This document shows positions 1 through 12,700 of a stretch of 64,000 nucleotides of DNA, one piece after another (the stretch's first letter is position 1; each line of letters starts with the position of its first letter). This DNA is from Cololabis saira (Eukaryota > Chordata > Actinopteri > Beloniformes > Belonidae). Made by a program: the position numbers and the translations under genes. The stretch covers positions 10,393,343 to 10,457,342 of the forward strand of contig NC_084597.1 in assembly GCF_033807715.1 (NCBI RefSeq). Direction: 5' to 3'. The notes beneath the pieces are model-generated. The model was not told the origin of the DNA. It ran no database searches and worked only from the letters and a program-made list of their open reading frames with translations.

Positions 1-805
1 ACATCCTGCCATCAAATAACTCCTTTGACCTGTCCAGATTGTTGTTAGGGGGTTTTTGACTCAAAGAAACAATAAGATAGCCTATAGTTTCATTTAAACT
101 AACTAAAACAGCTGATCAATGTTGAATCTCACTAGACTGACGTTAGCTTGCTGCTAACAGCAGGCTAGCATCGCTACCTGGGATGAAATGGACAGCGTTT
201 AACCAAGATTTAACCAACAAAAAACGGCCATATAATACCACAAGTGACAAAAAACGTTTCATATGTCGTTCTGTTTAGTTAAATATATTTAAAGTAGATA
301 CCTCATTTCGCAGGAAGAATTAAACGGCCGGCTTCTTTGAGGAGAATATTTGGCACGTTTAGCTGTGGCTCCAGGTGCTTTATGGGTAATGTAGTTTAAG
401 GCAAGGCAAGTTTATTTCACACAATTCAACACAAGGTAATTCAAAGTGCTTTACATCAACATTAAAAGCGCAAGACACAATTAAACAATAAATAACAAAT
501 ACAATGATAAGAAAAGAGGTAACATAATAAAAAGCACAAGTTTTAAAAGTAGTACAGCAGGTAAGTACTTAATTTAAGAGTACGCTTGAGTAACAGTAAT
601 GTTTTATCCTGATTTAAAGGATCTGACAGTTGGCACCACAGCAGTTTAGTCCCCTGAAGATCCTTTGGTGAAGAAGTGTAGGTTACTTTAACTAATATAG
701 TCGTGATTTTAATTGTATAATATTAAAGTAAATAACACATAAATAAAAAAATATGCAAAGTATTCATAATGATACCAAAATTATTTTAAAACATTTGTAA
801 AAGAT
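1..805. other. Non-coding flank with a LINE/SINE 3' end on the minus strand
   Basis: No gene seen. Around 400-480 the pattern GGCAAGTTTATTT followed by GGTAATTCAAAGTGCTTTAC is the familiar 3' end of a fish LINE or SINE read on the minus strand. The rest is AT-rich. Confidence 0.4.
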
Positions 806-824
806 AACATTGGGGCTGTTTTTG

Positions 825-2128
825 TGTTTGTTTTTTTTTCAACTTTTTTATTGGGTTTTGCAGATGTATACAATTATATTAAAACATTTACAAAGAGTTA
901 AGCATACATTCTTCTTTTAGGAAAAACAACAGAAAAAGAAAGTGGTCACTTAAGTATTGCAGCATTCCTGAACAATTTATATAAAACTAGAACAACCACA
1001 ATAAAAATAATTAGATAGATAAATACAAAAAAAAATAAAATAAAACTTTTAATTAAATTTTAAATGCACAGGCACATAAGTCAGGTAATAGTGAAATGCA
1101 AACCGCGGTTGAATTGGTTTGATATTGGATATTATGAATTCAACACCCATAAAACTTGTGATACATAACACCGATTGTTTTCATTAAACCTCATTAAATC
1201 AGCCCATAATATGATTTTATAATAATTACTCTCTTGTGATATATAGTCTAGATGACCATGAACACATCACAAGCAATATGACCAAAATCAGTGGTATGTA
1301 TCACCAGTTTTATGGGTGTTGAATTCATTAAACCACATTAAATCAGCCCATATATATGATTTTTAAATCAGCCCATATATATGCCCATATATATGATTTT
1401 TTTAATAATTACTGTTTTGTGATATAGTCTAGATGACCATGAACACATCACAAGTGGTTTGACCAAAATCAGTGGTATGTATCACAAGTTTTATGGGTGT
1501 TGAATTCATAATATCCAATATCAAACCAATTCAACCGCGGTGAAATGCAATAGAGATAGCAACAGACTTCCCAAGTTAGAGAAGCGGCATACAACCCTCC
1601 TCACAACAGAAATAACATATCTGCTGCTGGTCTAAGCTGCTTCAGTCACATCAGTCAGGAGTGAATGGGAGATCCGTCTTCTTAATGAATTGAAGGAATG
1701 GGCCCCATAATTTCCCAAATTTACTGGAGCAGCCAGTTAAGGACAGTCTGATTTTCCCCAATTTAAGAAAATAAAGGGTATCTCTAATCCAGCGGGCATG
1801 ACAGGGCGGTATTGCTGATTTCCAATTAATTACAATTAATCTTCTGGCTAGCAGGGTAGCAAAAGCCAGTACATCCTTAGACTTAGTGAGGGAAGTGAGA
1901 GCATCCCCAAATAATGCACTCAGAGTATTTGGCTTTATTTTTTCCCCAAATATCTCTGACAGGGTATTAAAAATCTTAGTCCAATAATTATATAGGGAAG
2001 GATAGTTCCAGAACATGTTTGCAGGAGATTGTTGACACCTGTTACACTATCATAAATCTTAACCAGTCGAGCCTTAGTATAGTATGTACGGTGTACAACT
2101 TTGCACTGAATAAGACTGTGTCTTGCAC
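825..2128 (-). mobile_element. 5'-truncated L1-type retrotransposon with 19-bp target duplication
   Basis: Minus-strand frames at 1651-2125 read like the L1 ORF2 C-terminus (NYWTKIFNTLSEIFGEKIKP, LLARRLIVINWKS, SKFGKLWGPFLQFI) but are split by a frameshift near 2010-2040. The poly(A) end is the T-rich run near 830. Perfect 19-bp direct repeats AACATTGGGGCTGTTTTTG flank it at 806-824 and 2129-2147. A 440-bp palindromic element (1102-1541) has inserted into its 3' part. Dead copy. Confidence 0.85.
1102..1541. mobile_element. Palindromic MITE, Mutator-like, 9-bp target duplication
   Basis: About 78-bp near-perfect terminal inverted repeats beginning ACCGCGGTTGAATTGG. The flanks GAAATGCAA (1093-1101 and 1542-1550) are a perfect 9-bp direct repeat. 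Long inverted ends plus a 9-bp duplication suggest the Mutator (MULE) superfamily; no transposase. It is nested in the L1 remnant. Confidence 0.8.
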
Positions 2129-2147
2129 AACATTGGGGCTGTTTTTG

Positions 2148-3176
2148 ATTGCAAAATATAATAATAAACATTTCAAATAATAAAAGAGCTATTTTGATTA
2201 AAAAAGTTAAAAAAAAGATAAAAGAATTTTTTCCAGAACTGCAAATATGCTAAAAGGAATGTTCTGATTTACTTTACTGCACCTTAACTGTTACTTAATT
2301 TAAATGAATACAACGTAATGCTAATTTAAATCTTTAAAGCTTATTAAAGATTATCAGGGATCAGCCTGAAAAACCAGTCACTGCACTCTTCAAGAGGACC
2401 TGGACTGCTTACATGTAGTGCTCTAATTTTACAACCTATTATGTCCAGAGACATGTATCCTTTTGCCTAAAATAGGAAATAAAATAAAAAACCACAAACA
2501 AAAAAAAACAAATACTGGGTCAAAGAAGTTTATCCTATCATCTACAATATAATAATGACAATTGACATTTTCTGAAGAATCACAAATCTGGTACAGACAA
2601 ACTTACCACATCTACAAGTCAAATAATCCCTTAGTAGTAACTCCTGTTTTCTTTACCTTTAGGCCTGATAGAAAAGAAATTCCTGTAGCAATCAAAATAA
2701 ACTCTCCCTAAAGTAATGTGTAAAATAAGGGAATGTTGAACTGTAATTGCAATCATATAACCAAACTGCCCAATAAAATCTCTCATAAAATTACACCTTT
2801 GCACCCTGGTTGAATTATCTTTACTGTTCATCAGTGAAGCGTATGCATTTTTCCCCCACTCTTACACACAAACAAAAATATTGTCATGATTCTGACCTGA
2901 TTTTATACATATATAAAAAGCAAATTTAACAACGTAACAAAATACCAGTGAGATCCAAGTTCATGGACGCAAGTCATTCCAGGTAACATAAAAATGCTCT
3001 CTGCATTGTTCAGGTGGTCATGTGTTTTAAGAAAACAGTTTTACCACGAAACAGCTTTCATTATTCTGTATTCCAACAATTAACATACTTACAGCTTACT
3101 TTTGGCAAATATAAATGATAAAGAAGGAAACAAAACGCTTAAATTATGTGCAACACAATTGCACAAATATTAAAAA
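2148..3176. other. AT-rich intergenic DNA, nothing recognised
   Basis: No exon, RNA gene or clear element seen between the L1 remnant and the sdad1 poly(A) signal. Confidence 0.5.
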
Positions 3177-3182
3177 TTTATT
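3177..3182 (-). terminator. Candidate sdad1 poly(A) signal AATAAA
   Basis: AATAAA on the minus strand about 170 nt beyond the sdad1 stop codon. It is the first canonical signal found in the 3' UTR; use is inferred. Confidence 0.5.
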
Positions 3183-3352
3183 TCAAAACAACGTAAATGT
3201 ATACAGTTCACTTGCTTACAAAGAAATTTGTTTAAATCCATTAACATGCAAAAGTTTTACAGGTCACTTAATGGATGCTAAATATTTTTGACATAGTCAA
3301 AGTTTGTAGTTGTGACGGCAGTCTGACATCCAGGACGAGGCACACGCGTGTC

Positions 3353-3742
3353 CTATTTGTACTGCTTCTTCTTTTTCAGGAGGGCGTCCCGTAATGCAAG
3401 CTAGATGAGAAACAGAATTATTTCAGTTGTTATGCCAAAAAAGTCTCACATTTGTGATCATTTTAACTTGCAATCAAATTAAACTGATCAGAATGTTACC
3501 TGTTTCTCTCTGAAGGAACGTTTCCCTTTAGACCTGACGTTCTCACTGTGTTTCATCATCATGAAGTTCTTCTTCCTCCTCTTCTCCTTGTTGCTGGTGC
3601 TGGCGTGGGGGTTCAGCTTGGAATGCCTCTTGATGAAATCTTTCCTGTCGGTGCGTCCCGCCTAAAAATTCAAAACATTATCAAAGTTGTGAATGTTTGG
3701 TGTTTTTTTGTGCTTATGAATTGTTAAAATTTATTTTTTAAT

Positions 3743-3782
<40 letters not shown>

Positions 3783-6700
3783 TTTTGCTACTTTTGCGCA
3801 TTGACATTTTACAGAAATTAGTCTAAAAACAGTGGAGCTACAGGTTCAATAGTCACAAATGCTGTACACTAATTTAAAATAAAGTTTTCTGAGTACATTT
3901 ACATGAAGCTCTGCTGGTGTTACATATCTGTAAAGTTGAATTTCAGATCAATAAAGAGAGACTGAGTGTCGCCCTGAGCCCAGGTAGCAGCTTGATTCCT
4001 TGTGCAGTATTTGATTTGCCCCCCCACGCATCAACAGGGTTGTTAAAGTGACGCAGTGGGGCGGAGCTTTCCTCGTGTGACGTCACTGATGACGTGTGAA
4101 GCACTCCACTGCTTCATTCAGACCGAGTCAGCTGACTGCTTTGAGTTCACAGGCCCCGCCTATCAACTCAAAACTTTATTGAAATTCTACAAACTTTATT
4201 AACAATTGCAATAGCAACAACACAGGGAGATATTTTTAGGTGCTAAACTCATCTCACTCATGGTGCACTAGCAACCAGAACATCACCAGTGAAAACTGTC
4301 AAAACTGGGAGAGTAAACAACATTAAAAAAATAAAAAACGCCAAAGCCACACATATAAAACACACAAAACCACAGTTAGTGAAGGAAACCTCCAAACTAA
4401 AATGGCATCCCATGAGTCCCAGCTGACAGAGCTTCAGCATGGACAGCTGCCACTACAGTCATACGTGGTTGTATTGGTAATTACACAATTAAAGCGATTG
4501 AGATTAATAACTAAACACTTCTTACAGTAAACAAGGGGATTAAACTAGCCAAACATATCAAATTACATGTTTTACTTGTCGTTCTGCTGTCCTACCGTGA
4601 AGCCATTTTAAACTGACTGAAATTCATATCACATAGTGGTTTAAATCACTTAATATGATTAACTGATGAGTAAATCGTCCCCCATGTTCTTATGATTGGC
4701 TGAAACAAGGAAGATATCTGATTGGTTGCAGATCATTCCGTGTTCAGAAAAAGACATTTGTGGATTGAGGCAAGTCAGGGGAGTCTCAAAATTACTACAC
4801 AAATGCAGCGAAGTCCACAGACCACCAACCGTTTGTAAATCAGGTTTTATTTGTGTATCTTGTCCTACGCACGTGTGAATTGTCCTGTGCATTTGTGACG
4901 ATTGAGACTGTTCAAGCTCCATAAAAAACATAACATCTATACTTACCAGTGCACATAATTCAAACCACCCACAACTGTCTGCTCTGGTCACTAGTAAGTC
5001 ATCTAAGCGTGTGTGTAAGATCGAGTGTGAGAGTTTACCATCGCTGTCGCCAGTCGTGATTCCTTATCTGCTTTGGGTTTCTTGTGAAGTTTCTCGATGT
5101 TTCTCAGCGTCACCAGCTCCCCTCTGGAGATTATGTAAATATATACACACACAAATTATTAATTGTAGTAATCACAGTTCAAGTGGAAAAAAGAAAGAAC
5201 AAAAGAAAAAGAGACCCAATAGTCCTAGTATTTCACACGACATTCATAAGCATCACTTGTCCACTGCAAGCTGGTGTCATCTGAGAAACAGGATGCTTGA
5301 AACCCAGAGCTTGAAGCTGTGAGCCAAACGTCATCTTTTCATTTTAACTGTGACCCCCACAAACTCAGGAATATTTAACCTAAAACTTTTTCAAAATATA
5401 TTGCATCTAGATGATGGCTTTTCTGCCTTTTGTTCTGCAAAAATAATGTAAAAAAACAAACCAAAAAAAACCCCCCAGAGTATCAATTTTGGACCTCGAG
5501 TGCTGCTTTCCTGCACGCTTTAGACCAGTGGTGTCAAATGTGCGGCCCGTGGGCCGCATGTGGCCCAAGAGAGATTTTCATGCGGCCCGCGAGAAGTTTC
5601 CAACGCAAAAAAACGAAATGTTAATTTACTAAAAAGGAAGGCATAAATAATTGCCATGAATCGCAGCATATCCGATAATATATTTCTTCTACAAATCCAT
5701 CGTTATTCCACAAAGAGAGCAGTTTTTGACATTTTTTTAGTTTTCTAGAATGCATTTGCCAATTTTATTTCTTTGTAGAAGGTCGTTTATTTTTATTAAC
5801 TGACTACTATTATATATTTTCGCAGGAAAAATATCACTGCTAAAAAAGATGATAGAATATATTTATTCTGAGAATTTCAGTTTTGAATACGAGGATAGTG
5901 ATAAAGTAAAACAGTTAAAAGAGAAGTGCTGACTTTTTCGGCACTGGCGTAAATATCCGCGCCAATTTTTAAAAATAAATACACTTAATTGTACTGGAAA
6001 AATCTTTAAATCACAAAGAAACACTCGGATGTAATAAGAAAGATTTTGCTTTTAATTAAATTTCCTATAAAAAAGCGAAATATAAAAAAACATACTTGTT
6101 TCTGTTTATCTTTGTAAAATGATATTAAAAGTATCTACATAATTTGAAAAAAACGAGAAAATTCAAGAAAAGATCCTGAAGAAATATATTTTACATATTT
6201 AGAGTGTAAACAAAGTGCATATTTCCTTTAAAATTAACTAAACTGATATTGGATTAGATAACAATAGTAAAAAAAAAAAAGAATTAGAAAAAAAGAATTT
6301 CGCACCGTTTTTGTTATTTTGAGCGTGCGGCCCGCAAGAAAAAAATTGGTAAAATCCGGCCCGCCAAGCAAAATGAGTTTGACACCCCTGCTTTCGATGT
6401 TTCCCTGCATCAACACACCCTGATACAAATGAGTCTGTCATTAACAGACTTGTGTAGACCTGGATGATGACGATCCATTAATTTGATTCAGGTGTGGTGA
6501 AACGGAAAAATCTCAAATATGCTGGACAGCGGCCCTGGAGGACTGGAATTGCTTCGCTATGCTCAAACAACAAGTTTGTTCCATCGCTACAGCATTTGCA
6601 TCGTGTTCAAAAGACACAGCAAGTTTGTGAGATGCTGAAAAACCCTCCTTTCACCTGGGCACCACATTGTACTGTACCACCTGCCCTTTACTGACTCAAA

Positions 6701-9700
6701 AGTAACTGAACAGCCAAAAGGCTTTGGCCCCCAGCTCCAAAGGAGGCCCCAGAAATGACAATAGAAACATCACAGAGCTCCTCATGCTTCTTTTCCTATT
6801 GTTTGGGTTTAAGGCTGGGCGATATATCGAGATTTTAATATATATCAATATATTTTCAAACGCGATATGGTACGAGACAATATCGTTTATATCGATTATT
6901 TTTTTTTTACGATTTTGATATAGCTTATGTTGACTTGAATGTTTTATTTGAGATTTGCACAAATGTTTTGTCATTTGCACAACTGTCAACCTCAGTGGAA
7001 AAGTCTGCCTGTTACTGTCTACATTGTATTAATTGCACAGTGTATTTTAATTTAAACGTTATGCAGGAAAGGGATATTTGTTTTATTTTATTCAAGAAGC
7101 ATTTTTATTCTATATATGCAGGCAGTTTATTTTTATTTCATTTGTTTTATACATTTTGATATTGTCCAGACCTCTGTTAATAAATGTACCTGTGTGACAT
7201 TTAGCACGAGGCTTTGTATTAAAACAAGACTGTTTTTTTAAGGGTTTGCCTCAGAAAAAAATGAAGCTAACAGAGATGCTATGCTATAACGCTTTGGGGG
7301 AAACCCCAATTATGTCACAGAAGAAAATATCCATATATATTGAGTATCGCCATTCAGGTAGAAAATATCGAGATATGACTTTTGGTCCATATCGCCCAGC
7401 CCTATTTGGGTTATAAGATTCATTGTAGCTAATAATGTGATTAAATCTCCGGAGTCTTACTTGTCATCCTCGTTGTCACTGTCAACGGTTTTCCTCTTCG
7501 CGCCCTTTCCTGGAGCAGCGTTGACCTCCTTGGCCATTTGAACCAGACGGATTTTCTTGAAGTCCTCTTGAGTGAGGAGCCTGCTGCCGCTGACCGCCGC
7601 TGCCTTGGCTTTTCTTTCTTCTGGTGGTATTTTCTCAAGTTTCTCCACCTGACATACAGACAAATTTGGTTTGATATTTGAAAAAAACAAAAAAAAAAAA
7701 GTGAGCAAATCAAAGTTACTGCAGTCTTCCAAGCCGTGCATCTTTATTCTCACCACTTCTCCTGTATCTTCGTCGGATGAGTGGTGGACATCCACCCATT
7801 CCCCATCCTCGTCGTCATCACTAATGCTAGCACTCTCCCAGCCACCTGATTAAAGAAAAAGTACCCACTATGAATCATACGTTGGACTGTGCAGAATTAA
7901 ACTGGATTGTGTAAAACATGACAGTCACAGTCTTATGGACTCAATAAAACAACAGCAACTGACCTTCATCGTCTTCCTCATCTTTCTTCTCCTCCTCCAC
8001 TTCCAGGACTTCAGCCCCGGGGATGTAATCTCTCGCCTCCAGCTCACCATAGCCTTTGATTCTAGCCTCTGTTGATGCCTCCGTGGGTCTACCCTGGACA
8101 ATAATAACGGGAACAATTCAAGACTGTTTAATGCTTTATCTTCTGATACCAAAATGATAATGCTAAACATTTAATCTGTTCTGAAATTTATATTTTTTTG
8201 TTTTTAAAATACATTTTTCTTAATTTTCAGTTGACTGCAGTCAGTGTTTTACCCCCCCTCTGTGAATCTCCCATTTGTAAGGCTTTTTGCTTTGAGTACA
8301 TAGTAACGCACCCTGTCTCTTTTGTGCAGCATCCGTGGATTGAGATTCCTGAACAGCTGAATCAGCCCTCTGGCAGACATCATCACATCTGTGAAACAGT
8401 GGGGCGCATTGAGCAGATGCATATGCACACACAAAGACAAGCGTGCGCAGCAGTAAAAGGGTCCTTTCAGCAATCCAACAATGATACAGCAGCAAACAGT
8501 CACTCACTTTTGTCTTTATGGGTCTTGTACTGGGCCAAGTCCTGCAGCAGGTCTTCAGTGAGGGCCAGTGGACAACGTGCTGTTATCTCCTTAATTGCAT
8601 TGATACTAAAAGCGCAAAAGTAAAGTAAATAATGCAGCAATCGTCAGCTTTGTATTCAAATTTGAACATGAACCTCTGTATTTTTTGAACACATTGGGCC
8701 AAATCCACAAAGAATAGATTGCGCCCGCAAATAGCGCTGTGAATTGCGCCGCATTTGCGCCCGCAATTTGCCCCGCTTTAAGGTCCTATTCACAAAAGAT
8801 TTTGCTCTAATGATATGCCGGCGCAAACACGCCCATAAAGTTTTGAAGTAACTTCATTCACACCGGATCGGGATCAGATCAGGATCTGACGGTAATTCAT
8901 GTTCTGTGTTTTGCTACACACACCTACAGGTCAGCTGTTAAACACACACATTCTAGATTTATATGTTTATACGGTGGAATTGTTTGTAATAAAGCAGCCC
9001 CTACTGTATGGATGAATCCTGAGCTCCGTCCTGTTATTTTTATTTTTAAATCCGAGATAAGTCCACAACCCCACTTGATCTGACTGTGTACAGTCATGTC
9101 TGACTGTAGATTTCACCTTTAATATCATTCAGTATCACACAGGCTTGAATGATATTGAAGAGAGAGAGAAACAGAGACAGAGGGGGAGTGAGGAGTGAGT
9201 TTGCGCGCAGTTAATACACGCTTCCAAAAGACGGTATTTGCTCCACTATTTTTGCGTGTGGCAAATAGCGCTGGCCTTTGTGAATTAGACGGTTTTTGCA
9301 ATGAGGCTTATTTGCATAGAAAGGGGGCAATTTTGCACCCAATGTATGAATATTACCTAATTTACATGCATGCAAATGGCACAGGCGCACCATGACGCTA
9401 TTTGCTTGGCAGCGCAGTTTGTGGTGCAATTCGCCCTATGCGGGTGCTTTGTGAATTAGACGCTCTCTTTTTGTCTCATTTGCACCGGTTTAGCGGCCGC
9501 AAAAGCCGCGCAATACTTTTGTGGATTTGGCCCATAGTAACAAATGAACTATGATGGCCTGATGGCACATACGTCATCTACTTACCCAACAGTCATGACC
9601 TCTCCAGAGTTCCTGTCCGTCACAAAGTTGTTGGCGATGGTCATGATCACAGGTTCAATGATCTACAAATAGTGCCAAAAGATGAACAGTGTCACACAAA

Positions 9701-12700
9701 TGAGTTAAATCAAGAGATTTTCCTTGTCACTTAAGTAATGTACCTCAGGTGGGACCAGTTGGTGGGAACCCTGAGCGCTGCACAGGAGAATCTTTGTCAC
9801 CTCTGCAGAAAAAACACACACTTAGAAAACGCTTCCAAGCAGAAGTATATGTACTCGTGAGTTACTCTCACCTCTCTGATGAGGCTGAATAAACCGCTGG
9901 ATGAAAGGGTAGAAATTGAAGAGGAAGAGCTGCAGAAAGAAAACAACAAGTATTTTTTAACTAGAAAATAACATATTTGATAAATAAGTCCCACAAACCA
10001 GACATCTAAACAAAGAGCCGGAAAACTAAAAAAGTAGAGCTTTTTCTCTACTAATAAAGAGTTTGATGTATCAGGACGACGTAACAGAGAAAAAAAAGAA
10101 ACCAACATCTGGTGCTTCACATGTCGTAAAGTCAGATGAATACACCCACAGATGAATTACAATCTTTGGCATGTTACAGTGTGCCAGGAGTTATGTGTCA
10201 AAAAACTTAAAGCCAAAATGCAGAAGCAATGTGAGAAAATCCAACTAAACCCCACGATTCTGCAGTTCGAACAACGGCCTTCAGCAGGAATCATTTAAAA
10301 GCAAGAAATTATTTTCTGCAAAATGCATGAACATATTTCATGGAGAGAAAGCCCCGTGAAATCTGAGATGAAGCTCAAATCTTTTTTGTTTCCCCATTTC
10401 CCTGAGTGCTGAAAAGTCTCATCTGTGGGTACATTTTCGGAAACATTCATCGACTGTCTTATAACTATTTCCAGATCACAATTTTTTTTCCCTTCTTCCT
10501 AATATTTACTCCATGACCCGACACGGACATCCTTTGACCTAAAAGACGTTGCCCTGTCTTTTTCTGTAAACATTTGTGAATCCTCGATAGTCCATTTAAG
10601 GAATCAACGTCAGGAAGCTACTGTTTAAAATTGCTGTTGGACACAAGAGGACGTGTTTGATTCACGGGTTATTTTGTGGAGTAATTTTCAAAACCCACTA
10701 ACCTCGTGAATGCCAACCAGGCGGGATATGAGCTCCATCAGCATGATCTTAACCTCAAAACGCTCCTTAGAGTCCTCCAGCTGCTTCAAGAGTTTCTCTG
10801 AGAAATCTTAACAGGAGAGATAAAAGGAAACATCTGATAAGTTCACAGATTTGTAATATTTACAATAACAAAAAAGAAAAAAAAAATCACTGAGCTCCTT
10901 CAGTCGTGGTGCTGCAGGTGAGTCTACCTTGAGGATCATGAATGAGGTGAATTGCAGAAAAATTGAAAACCTCTGCCTTCTTCTTTTTCTTGTGTTTCTG
11001 CCAGGGTGACAGAGTAATTAGGATAAAGCATTAAAACAATAAATTAACACTTCTTTAAAGAAATGCTGCATCAGTGGAAACGGTCACCGTCGTACCTTGA
11101 GGACTTTCATAGCCTTTTCATGCTTCTTCTTGTTTTTGGAAGTTTTCTTCCCGGTGTTGAACCTCACCCTCAGATCTCGTATTGATGGTCCCTCATTCTA
11201 AGTAAAAAAACGCACTCTAAACAAAACTCTTCAGGGTACATTTGTTTCAAAGACTATAGCTTCTACATAGGGGTGTAACAATATATCGTGCCACGAAATT
11301 TTGCGATACAAAAACGAAACGTGTCCTGGTGGTGACAAAGTGTATCGCAATATTAGGTTATTAATATTAATCTATTGTGTTGGCTAGTAACGCGCATCCG
11401 ACCGCGCCTCGACCCATGGACAAAAATCTTACTCCGCTCAGAAGAAACTAGTACCGTTTTGCGGTCCCGTTTTGAGCTCTGAACCTTTACTTACGGGGAC
11501 AACTTCTGCTGAGTTCCAGTGTACTTTAATGTCCCTCAACAGTGTAGTATTTTAGAACATCAACACAGCACCTAGTGCCGTACTGTGGCGTATCACTCCG
11601 TCCAATCTAAAACAGACTAATCACTACAGATAAACTGACTAGTGTCATTATAGTCCCTGATTTACATCAGAATATAAAGAATATATTTATAAAATAATGA
11701 ACCCTGAATTACCAAAATAACCTTAACAAAAATAAATCTCCTCTTACACTTATAAGGTGAGCATGAATCAGTATTTTTTATAATGTAAAATTGTATGTAT
11801 TTATTTACTTTTATTTATTTAATTTTAGTTGTTAAATTTCTGGAAAAGAAAAAAGTCAAATCATACATGAGAGAAACTATTCAGTTTGTGGCAAAATATT
11901 TGTACTTGTATGAAACTGGAGATGCATAATGCAAACCTGACATTTACTTTTAGTTCAGTTTGTGGAAAATTGGCCTGCCTTTCTCTTTAAAACTTAAACA
12001 GTTATAAAGCATTAAAAACTGTAACAATAAGGCAAACGTACAGTATTGTTTTGTATTTTGTGTCTTTCAAATAAAATACAATTTTTTCCAGTCATATGTT
12101 CCTCATTCAAGGTTGTTAAAAAAATACTGCTATAATATCGTATCGTTATCGTGACCTCAGTATTGTGTATCGTACCGTATCGTGAGATTAGTGTATCGTT
12201 ACACCCCTACTTCTACATCACGTCAAAAGTAGTACACATTTATCTTTGAGACTTGCCTCCGACTCCGAGTCACTATCGTTTTTGTCGTCTTCATCTTTGC
12301 CCAGGAAAAACTTAAGGCCTGCGACAAGAATCTGAAGAGAGAAGCAGGATGGTCTCAAACTTTTCTATTTAATGAATAAACTAGTGAAAAAAATAAATAA
12401 ATACCTTGGTAACTTTGGAGAAGCATGCTGTTGTAATGACATTCACTGTTTTGGCGTCATTCCTGCAACAAACAAGACAAGAAGGGCATCAGAGGAACCA
12501 TGAGAGATAAGAACATCCAGCAATACGAATTTGAATTTTGTTTTTCTTTCTTCTGACCATATGTTGCGATTGTAAAGCTCCACCATCACATCTAAAGAGA
12601 TCTTTCCAGCTACGGGATTACTGTCTCTCAGCATCGTATACATGAAGTTCTGCAACACCTGTAGCGCACAGGAACGTGACACCTGTGGTGAGTGGTGACC

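Noticed and set aside
4021..4160. CRE-like and GATGA words in a sdad1 intron, considered as a promoter or C/D snoRNA
   Set aside because: No C/D box pair with terminal stem and no second gene start nearby; motifs are too short to support a call.
8198..8623. 141-aa plus-strand frame
   Set aside because: Antisense shadow of two sdad1 exons (8312-8388 and 8508-8605).
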